Part shown: piece after piece, positions 1 through 4,140 of the stretch
Layout: the number at the start of each line of letters is the position of its first letter
Numbering within the stretch: the first letter of the stretch is position 1
Source of the DNA: JAYWIG01 sp043789035
GTDB lineage: Bacteria; Pseudomonadota; Gammaproteobacteria; Burkholderiales; Burkholderiaceae_E
Assembly (NCBI GenBank): GCA_043789035.1
Contig: JAYWIG010000351.1
Coordinates: forward strand, 1 to 5,904
Direction: 5' to 3'
Length of the DNA stretch: 5,904 bases
The notes under the pieces: model-generated
The model's database searches: none
What the model saw: only the letters and a program-made list of their open reading frames with translations
Told to the model about the DNA's origin: nothing
Position numbers and translations under genes: made by a program

Positions 1-776
1 ACGACAATGGCAGTGTTTTCCTTCCGTAATTCGTCTCGCCCCTCGAACAAACCATACAACTCCCGCCCCTTAGAAAACAATGGCGTTTCTGGAGAGTTCA
101 AGTACTTAGGCTCACCCTTATCGAGAATACGGCCACCAAAGCCGATGGTTTGCCCACGCGGATTTCGAATCGGAAACATCACCCGATCACGAAAACGGTC
201 ATAGCGTTTTTCGTCTTTTTCGCCGTCAGCAGGTGATTCGATTACCAATCCGACTTTCACAAGATCCGGGTTGCGATAATCAGGAACCGCACTCTCTAAC
301 CCTCGCCATGAATCGGGCGAATACCCAAGCCCAAACCGCGCAGCGACTTGCCCGCTTAACCCTCTACCTTTGAAATATTCAATCGCGCGAGGGGAATCTT
401 TCAAGCGATTTCGATAGTACTTTTCAGCCAATGCCATCAGCTCAAACAAATCGGGGCTGGCACGATTTTCAGGTGAGGATTGCTTTTCTTCCGGCACCGT
501 TAAGCCAACGGACCCTGCCAAATCTTTAATCGCGTCAACGTAGGATAAGCCCTGATGCTCCATCAAAAAACCAAGCGCCGAACCATGGGCTCCACAACCA
601 AAGCAATGATAAAACTGCTTAGTTGGGCTAACCGAGAATGACGGGCTCTTTTCGTTATGAAACGGGCACAAGCCTTGGTAGTTTGCGCCAGCCTTTTTAA
701 GCGTCACAGAGCGCCCGACAACGTCGACCACGTCGACGCGGGACAAAAGCTCCTGAATGAATGCTTGCGGGATCAC
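1..776 (-). CDS. dnaG: DNA primase DnaG, N-terminal part (3' end outside window)
   Basis: DnaG makes the short RNA primers for lagging-strand synthesis at the replication fork, working with DnaB helicase. The first 258 codons are visible and the frame is still open at position 1; family members run to roughly 580-650 residues. The CHC2 zinc-ribbon ligands are present as C37, H40, C58 and C61, within CPFHNEKSPSF and YHCFGCGAHG. The start of the catalytic core follows, with RDRVMFPIRN at 196-205, GFGGR at 212-216 and KYLNSPETPLFSKG at 224-237. The Toprim acidic motif (EGYMDVV in relatives) would come just past the window edge. The start is GTG at 774-776, giving M-I-P-Q-A-F-I-Q as in betaproteobacterial primases. 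It lies 4 bp after the yqeY stop and has no clear Shine-Dalgarno. It is the third gene of the rpsU operon, and rpoD is the expected next gene. The identification is secure. Confidence 0.98.
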   Translation of the reverse strand, partial: MIPQAFIQELLSRVDVVDVVGRSVTLKKAGANYQGLCPFHNEKSPSFSVSPTKQFYHCFGCGAHGSALGFLMEHQGLSYVDAIKDLAGSVGLTVPEEKQSSPENRASPDLFELMALAEKYYRNRLKDSPRAIEYFKGRGLSGQVAARFGLGYSPDSWRGLESAVPDYRNPDLVKVGLVIESPADGEKDEKRYDRFRDRVMFPIRNPRGQTIGFGGRILDKGEPKYLNSPETPLFSKGRELYGLFEGRDELRKENTAIV

Positions 777-780
777 CGCT

Positions 781-1242
781 TTATTTTGACAGCGCTTGCT
801 TAACCAAGGCAGATACCGCACTCATGTCAGCTTTGCCAGCTAACAAAGGTTTGACCGCCGCCATCAATTGCCCCATAAGAGCACCACCTTGGGCAGTTGG
901 GTTTGCGGCCTTAAGTGCAGCCAATGCCGTATCGACGATAGCAGCAATCTCTTCGTTGCTTGCCTGCGCGGGCATATAGGCCATCAAGACCACGGTTTCC
1001 GAGCGCTCTTTATCCGCCAAATCTTTACGATTAGCCGCGTCAAAAGCAGTGATCGAATCTTTACGCTGCTTCACAAGTTTTTCGATAATGACAAGCACTT
1101 GTGCATCATCAACCATGATGCGCTCGTCAACTTCCTTTTGCTTGATCGCTGCCAATAACAACCGAATCGTGCCTAAGCGCTCGCTATCTTTAGCGCGCAT
1201 AGCATCTTTCATGTCGTTAGTAATTTTATCTTTTAGAGACAT
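781..1242 (-). CDS. yqeY: GatB/YqeY domain protein
   Basis: This 153-residue protein covers the whole YqeY family (usually about 148-150 residues). Recognisable parts are the N-terminus SLKDKITNDMKDAMRAKD, RLGTIRLLLAAIKQKEVDER (about 22-41), the YMPAQ-SNEEI segment (about 89-98) and GALMGQLMAAVKPLLAGKAD (about 119-138). The family is all-helical and resembles the tail domain of GatB in the tRNA-dependent amidotransferase. It lacks the amidotransferase catalytic parts, and its cellular role is not established; tRNA binding is only an inference from the GatB relation. The start is ATG at 1240-1242, with AGGA (1248-1251) five bases upstream. It sits between rpsU and dnaG, a common arrangement in beta- and many gammaproteobacteria, and must be expressed by read-through of the terminator after rpsU unless an unseen promoter exists. 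Confidence 0.96.
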   Translation of the reverse strand: MSLKDKITNDMKDAMRAKDSERLGTIRLLLAAIKQKEVDERIMVDDAQVLVIIEKLVKQRKDSITAFDAANRKDLADKERSETVVLMAYMPAQASNEEIAAIVDTALAALKAANPTAQGGALMGQLMAAVKPLLAGKADMSAVSALVKQALSK

Positions 1243-1275
1243 AACAGTCCTATCATTCTTAAATTGCAGCGGCTA

Positions 1276-1317
1276 CAAAAAACAAAACCCGCCAAGCTTT
1301 TAATCGCAGGACGGGTT
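1276..1317 (-). terminator. Intrinsic terminator between rpsU and yqeY
   Basis: On the minus strand AACCCG (1312-1317) pairs with CGGGTT (1286-1291). After a single-base bulge, CC (1309-1310) pairs with GG (1292-1293). This gives eight base pairs around a 15-nt loop, followed by a T-rich run (TTTTGTTTTTT, 1277-1287, sharing its first two T with the stem). The layout is a rho-independent terminator placed after rpsU but before yqeY and dnaG. E. coli also has a partial terminator between rpsU and dnaG, which keeps S21 output far above primase output. The long loop and bulge suggest incomplete termination. Efficiency is inferred, not measured. Confidence 0.75.
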
Positions 1318-1330
1318 GAGGCTTAAAAGC
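1296..1330 (-). repeat. 8-bp inverted repeat competing with the rpsU terminator
   Basis: GCTTTTAA (minus strand, 1323-1330) is a perfect inverted repeat of TTAAAAGC (1296-1303). The second arm lies inside the loop of the rpsU terminator, and the first terminator arm lies inside the loop of this stem. The two structures therefore interlock. A coexisting pseudoknot would leave only two bases to span the 8-bp stem, so they are probably mutually exclusive. A second alternative pairing is CCAAGC (1342-1347) with GCTTGG (1292-1297). The stem is A-T rich and weaker than the terminator, so an anti-terminator role is only inferred. Confidence 0.45.
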
Positions 1331-1348
1331 AATACTAACCGGCTTGGT

Positions 1349-1561
1349 TTAGTACATCTTCTTGGGCAACTGCATACTGCGAATTCGCTTGTAGTGGCGC
1401 TTTACTGCAGCCGACTTCTTACGCTTGCGCTCGGCTGTGGGTTTCTCATAGAACTCACGAGCACGCAATTCGGTCAAAAGACCTGTCTTTTCTAGAGTAC
1501 GCTTAAAACGACGCAGTGCGACGTCAAACGGCTCGTTCTCTTTTAATCTGACCATTGGCAT
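1349..1561 (-). CDS. rpsU: 30S ribosomal protein S21 (bS21)
   Basis: S21 is a small basic protein of the 30S platform, close to the 3' end of 16S rRNA and the anti-Shine-Dalgarno, and helps recruit mRNA during initiation. The 70-residue product has the normal betaproteobacterial length. It carries the family core VRLKENEPFDVALRRFKRT at 4-22, LLTELRAREFYEKPTAERKR at 28-47 and a basic C-terminus ending in LPKKMY. The start ATG (1559-1561) follows an unusually strong Shine-Dalgarno with six T residues between. A second in-frame ATG two codons in is possible, but the first fits the family length. The gene is first in the macromolecular synthesis operon, has its own promoter at 1710-1740 and a structured leader, and is followed by a terminator. 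Confidence 0.99.
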   Translation of the reverse strand: MPMVRLKENEPFDVALRRFKRTLEKTGLLTELRAREFYEKPTAERKRKKSAAVKRHYKRIRSMQLPKKMY

Positions 1562-1567
1562 AAAAAA

Positions 1568-1592
1568 TCACCCCCTCCCCTTGCGTCAAGGG
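1568..1592 (-). promoter_or_regulatory. Strong rpsU ribosome binding site with adjoining hairpin
   Basis: The minus strand reads GGGGAGGGGGTGA at 1568-1580, an extended purine Shine-Dalgarno that matches GGTGA as well as the GGAGG core, six bases before the rpsU ATG. Immediately upstream CCCTTG (1587-1592) pairs perfectly with CAAGGG (1578-1583) around a 3-nt loop. The hairpin therefore buries the first three G of the Shine-Dalgarno and leaves the rest free. It could tune ribosome access. Because S21 acts at the anti-Shine-Dalgarno, feedback on this site is conceivable but not shown. Confidence 0.6.
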
Positions 1593-1642
1593 TAAAGCCT
1601 GCGTTGGAGTACAAACCGAAGTACAAGCCGCAGCAGAAACAT
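1586..1642 (-). CDS. Possible 18-residue leader peptide upstream of rpsU
   Basis: An ATG at 1640-1642 opens an 18-codon frame encoding MFLLRLVLRFVLQRRLYP, ending at TGA (1586-1588). The stop codon lies in the hairpin next to the rpsU Shine-Dalgarno, so a terminating ribosome would melt that hairpin and sit over the site. The middle of the peptide (RLVL-RFVL) comes from a 12-nt tandem repeat. The upstream region has only GGG two bases before the ATG, which is poorly spaced. Frames of this size arise often by chance, so translation is speculative. Confidence 0.2.
   Translation of the reverse strand: MFLLRLVLRFVLQRRLYP
1606..1629. repeat. 12-nt imperfect tandem repeat in the rpsU leader
   Basis: Positions 1606-1617 (plus strand ggagtacaaacc) and 1618-1629 (gaagtacaagcc) are adjacent copies of a 12-nt unit matching at 10 of 12 bases, with AGTACAA shared exactly. 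The repeat falls in the middle of the rpsU leader. It may be a small duplication, or a paired binding site for a protein or RNA. Two copies only are seen. Confidence 0.5.
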
Positions 1643-1663
1643 TACCCGACAAATTTTGACTTG

Positions 1664-1702
1664 TTAGAAAGGTTGGCAAAAACTGCCTTAACCTTTAGCC
1701 AA
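1664..1702 (-). promoter_or_regulatory. 5'-terminal stem-loop of the rpsU leader
   Basis: On the minus strand AAAGGTT (1690-1696) pairs with AACCTTT (1668-1674), and GGCA (1684-1687) with TGCC (1675-1678) around a 5-nt loop, with an AA bulge between. An outer TTGG/CTAA helix (1699-1702 with 1664-1667, one G-U pair) extends it past a CT bulge. This gives about fifteen base pairs with two 2-nt bulges, both on the 5' side. The predicted transcription start is about position 1703, so the structure would lie at the very 5' end of the mRNA. A 5' hairpin can protect from RNase E or bind a regulator. There is no T-run directly after it, so it is not an intrinsic terminator. Confidence 0.55.
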
Positions 1703-1709
1703 GCCTTCT

Positions 1710-1740
1710 ATTATAGCGCGTAAGTAGGCGTTTGAGTCAG
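1710..1740 (-). promoter_or_regulatory. Sigma-70 type promoter for rpsU
   Basis: The minus strand has a perfect TATAAT at 1710-1715. The best -35 candidate is CTGACT at 1735-1740, four of six matches to TTGACA, with a 19-bp spacer. There is no extended -10 TG. Transcription should begin near 1703, giving a leader of about 140 nt before the rpsU ATG. The -10 box is convincing and the -35 is weak and somewhat far. Confidence 0.65.
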
Positions 1741-1745
1741 TAAGC

Positions 1746-1767
1746 AATAGAAAACCCTAATAGGGGT
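1746..1767 (-). terminator. Weak possible terminator after the small hypothetical gene
   Basis: On the minus strand ACCC (1764-1767) can pair with GGGT (1754-1757) around a 6-nt loop, followed by TTTTCTATT. It overlaps the stop codon of the upstream small gene. A 4-bp stem with a short T-run is marginal, so some transcription from the nitrate block may continue into rpsU. Confidence 0.25.
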
Positions 1768-1984
1768 CATCCAGCTTGCGCATCTCAGCTGCGAGCTTTA
1801 ACGCTTCGAGCTTATCGCGATTGACTTGTAACTTTTTAGCCACCTGGGGGTTCACAAAGCGTGGGTAGTCACTTGGTGAACTTTCTACTTTGCCTTCCTG
1901 AAGTCTCTTTAGTTGCTTTTCTGAAATCACACTGGCTGTGTGATGCGCTTGCATTAAGCGTGATGGTTTTTTTGCTGTAGGCAT
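1757..1984 (-). CDS. Small basic hypothetical protein
   Basis: I do not recognise this family. From the ATG at 1982-1984 the product is 75 residues, ending at TAG (1757-1759). It is hydrophilic and lysine-rich, with no signal peptide, membrane segment or cysteine. It starts PTAKKPSRLMQAHH. The middle has SEKQLKRLQEG and the C-terminal third (KKLQVNRDKLEALKLAAEM) should form an amphipathic helix, ending LDDPY. The frame is open further to a TTG at 2030-2032 (91 residues), but a GGAGG abuts that TTG with no spacing. The ATG has no good Shine-Dalgarno either, so the start is uncertain. The gene follows the BaiN-like gene by 66 bp on the same strand and may share its transcript. Its composition fits a small nucleic-acid-associated protein, which is only a guess. 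Confidence 0.6.
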   Translation of the reverse strand: MPTAKKPSRLMQAHHTASVISEKQLKRLQEGKVESSPSDYPRFVNPQVAKKLQVNRDKLEALKLAAEMRKLDDPY

Positions 1985-2050
1985 ACTGCTTTTTTTTACG
2001 AAACCCCGAAACCGAATGTAGTTCCGGTACAACCTCCGAACAATCCTATT

Positions 2051-3319
2051 TTACGCTGTTCTGGTAATTTTTTCCGCACATACATAAGCGGATGACCAAG
2101 CCCATTGAAAGTTATAGCCTCCAAGCCACCCAGTTACGTCCACAACTTCACCAATAAAGTACAGTCCCGGCACGCTTTTAGCCTCTAAACTCGAACTTTC
2201 GAGATGTTTCGTGTCCACACCGCCAGAGGTAACTTCAGCCTTCTTAAACCCCTCAGTTCCGGAGGGGTATAGACGCCATTGCGCTAGCGATTCAGCCAGC
2301 AATCGCAGTTGTTGTCGACTAATTTCGGCTAATTTCTTTTTAGAATCAATACCTTGTAAATCCATCCATGTCTGGCAAAGGCGCTTTGGTAAGTAATCAC
2401 TTAGCAAACCAGAAACAGTCTTTTTCGCACCTTCTGGACTGGCCTTCAGTGCTTGCCAGCTCGACTCAAGCTTGCTTAAAGGCGCTCTTAAAAGGTTCAG
2501 CTCAATCGATTGATTGGGTTCCCAAAATGTGGAAATCTGCAAAACACCTGGCCCCGAAAGCCCTTTATGAGTGAAAAGTAAATCTTCATCAAAAGCTGGA
2601 GTTGCAGCAATTTGCTTGTATCCAGCATCCAGTGCCTTTAGTAAAACAGGAAGTGAGGAGCCACTTAACTCTACAAAAGGTTTCCACATTGCCGCCTCAA
2701 AAGTTAATGGCACGAGCGCCGGTCGAGTCGGAATGATGGATAGGCCAAATTGCTTAGCCAAGCGATAGCCAAAGTCTGTTGCGCCAATCGGAGCGATAGA
2801 AAGCCCTCCAGTCGCAACGACGAGATTTTTTGCTCTTACAACACCTTGTTCTGTTCTCACCGCAAAGATTTCTTGGCCGTCTAAAACCTCTCTGCCAACC
2901 TCTTGAACACCACAGGGACGCATAAACTTTACAGGGCCATTACTACCCGCGCTTCCGATTAAGCATTCAGCTATGAGTAAATTAATAATGTCTTCTGACG
3001 AGTTATCGCAAAAAAGCTGGCCTTTATGCTTTTCATGAAAACCAATACCGTGCTTAGTTATCAACTCAATAAATCGTTCTGGGCGATACGCTTTGAGAGC
3101 AGATCGCGCGAACCGAGGTGTTTGAGATTGGTAGCGCTCATAATCAGCACCATCTACATTCGTGAAGTTACAGCGCCCTCCACCGGAAATTCGAATTTTT
3201 TCTGCCAGCTTAGCGGCGTGGTCAATGACAACTACACTGACACCACGTTGATTAGCAATGCCTGCACAAAACAGACCGGCAGCACCTGCGCCGATCACAG
3301 CAACATCAACGACCTGCAC
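2051..3319 (-). CDS. BaiN/YhiN (HI0933) family FAD-dependent oxidoreductase
   Basis: This is a 422-residue soluble flavoprotein of the HI0933/YhiN/BaiN family (usual length about 390-420). The N-terminal Rossmann FAD motif GAGAAG is at 10-15. The family signature RISGGGRCNFTN is at 43-54. The strand VVATGG follows in mid-protein, and the C-terminal FAD-closing segment GLYFIGEVVDVTGWLGGYNFQWAWSS is at 385-410. The substrate of most members is unknown. Labels such as aminoacetone oxidase or bile-acid reductase are carried over from single relatives and are not supported by context here. The start is GTG at 3317-3319, 11 bp after the cobA stop, without a clear Shine-Dalgarno. It probably depends on the cobA transcript and on ribosomes finishing cobA. 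No truncation or frameshift is seen. Confidence 0.93.
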   Translation of the reverse strand: MQVVDVAVIGAGAAGLFCAGIANQRGVSVVVIDHAAKLAEKIRISGGGRCNFTNVDGADYERYQSQTPRFARSALKAYRPERFIELITKHGIGFHEKHKGQLFCDNSSEDIINLLIAECLIGSAGSNGPVKFMRPCGVQEVGREVLDGQEIFAVRTEQGVVRAKNLVVATGGLSIAPIGATDFGYRLAKQFGLSIIPTRPALVPLTFEAAMWKPFVELSGSSLPVLLKALDAGYKQIAATPAFDEDLLFTHKGLSGPGVLQISTFWEPNQSIELNLLRAPLSKLESSWQALKASPEGAKKTVSGLLSDYLPKRLCQTWMDLQGIDSKKKLAEISRQQLRLLAESLAQWRLYPSGTEGFKKAEVTSGGVDTKHLESSSLEAKSVPGLYFIGEVVDVTGWLGGYNFQWAWSSAYVCAEKITRTA

Positions 3320-3330
3320 AGAATCGTACT

Positions 3331-4140
3331 TTAGCGCAGCGTTTGAGGAGCCCTAGGGCGATTGAAGTGGAAAGTTTCATGGTCGACCATTATAGGTGCC
3401 AAACCATGCTCAAGAATTTCTTCAGTTACCTTGCCGATCACGAGCAATGCCGGGCTAACAATGTTTTGTTGCGCAATCGTATTACACAAAGTATTGATAC
3501 TACATTTAACGATACGTTCGTTTGATGTGGCGGCCGCTTGAACGATAGCGCAAGAAAGATTTGTGGAGCAATTTGCATCTAAAAGCTGCTGACTAATCTC
3601 TGCGGCTCTGGCCACGCCCATGTAAACCACCACTGTAAAACCACCAAGCACCAACTGGGCAATATTAGCTTCATCACCATTGGGCTTTGCGTGCCCGGTC
3701 ACAAATACAACGCCGTGACTATAGTCTCGGTGAGTCAGCGATATGGCACCACTTGCAGCCGCAGCCAAACCACTCGAAATTCCACTGACGATCTCAAAGG
3801 CAATATTGGCTTGCTTTAACGCTTTCAGTTCTTCACCTAGACGACCGAAAATAGTCGGGTCACCCCCTTTGAGGCGCACCACCGTATTACCAGCTTGCGC
3901 TTCACGTACCAGCAACTTTTCGATAAACGCTTGTGGCGTCGATGCACAACCGCCGCGCTTGCCTACCCACTGAATTCTGGCATTAGCTTTCGCGTACTGA
4001 AGGGCTGCCTCGTCTACCAAATCGTCAATCAAAATAACATCAGCCTTGGCAATTGCTTTGGTCGCCTTCACGGTGAGCAAATCAGGATCGCCCGGCCCAG
4101 CACCAACCAAATAAACAAAACCACATTTCTGGCTATTCAT
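3331..4140 (-). CDS. cobA: Uroporphyrinogen-III C-methyltransferase (SUMT)
   Basis: The enzyme methylates uroporphyrinogen III twice with S-adenosylmethionine to give precorrin-2, the branch point to siroheme and cobalamin. Siroheme is the cofactor of assimilatory nitrite and sulfite reductases. From the ATG at 4138-4140 the product is 269 residues, a stand-alone SUMT without the CysG dehydrogenase/ferrochelatase domain, so those steps need another gene. Motifs in order: GAGPGDPD (13-20), GKRGG (60-64), VVRLKGGDPTIFGR (87-100), VSGISS (118-123, where relatives usually have PG), FVTGH (146-150) and VVYMGV (170-175). An in-frame GTG at 4194 and ATG at 4149 lie further upstream. I prefer 4140 because family proteins start just before the Y-L-V-G-A-G-P-G strand and the ATGAATAG overlap with the ybiB stop implies coupling. 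A modest GGA lies eight bases upstream. Confidence 0.96.
   Translation of the reverse strand: MNSQKCGFVYLVGAGPGDPDLLTVKATKAIAKADVILIDDLVDEAALQYAKANARIQWVGKRGGCASTPQAFIEKLLVREAQAGNTVVRLKGGDPTIFGRLGEELKALKQANIAFEIVSGISSGLAAAASGAISLTHRDYSHGVVFVTGHAKPNGDEANIAQLVLGGFTVVVYMGVARAAEISQQLLDANCSTNLSCAIVQAAATSNERIVKCSINTLCNTIAQQNIVSPALLVIGKVTEEILEHGLAPIMVDHETFHFNRPRAPQTLR

Noticed and set aside
721..738. Repeated GTCGAC sites at the dnaG N-terminus
   Set aside because: They encode the conserved V-D-V-V-D-V-V stretch of primase and need no other explanation.
868..1158. Plus-strand open frame of 96 codons opposite yqeY
   Set aside because: It lies wholly antisense to a secure gene, shows no family resemblance, and its composition follows from the opposite coding strand.
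1286..1330. H-type pseudoknot formed by the terminator and the 8-bp inverted repeat together
   Set aside because: Only two bases would be left to cross an 8-bp stem, which is sterically too short, so the two folds are treated as alternatives.
2006..2037. Hairpin (2006-2012 with 2021-2027) that might bring GGAGG close to the small gene's ATG
   Set aside because: Even with the hairpin folded, about 26 bases still separate the GGAGG from the ATG at 1984, too far for normal initiation.
2051..3319. A bile-acid 7-dehydroxylation role for the BaiN-like protein
   Set aside because: The name comes from one gut bacterium; nothing else of that pathway is present and the neighbours concern nitrate and ribosome genes.
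3026..3334. Plus-strand open frame of 102 codons opposite the flavoprotein N-terminus
   Set aside because: It is antisense to the conserved FAD motif region and looks like a shadow frame.
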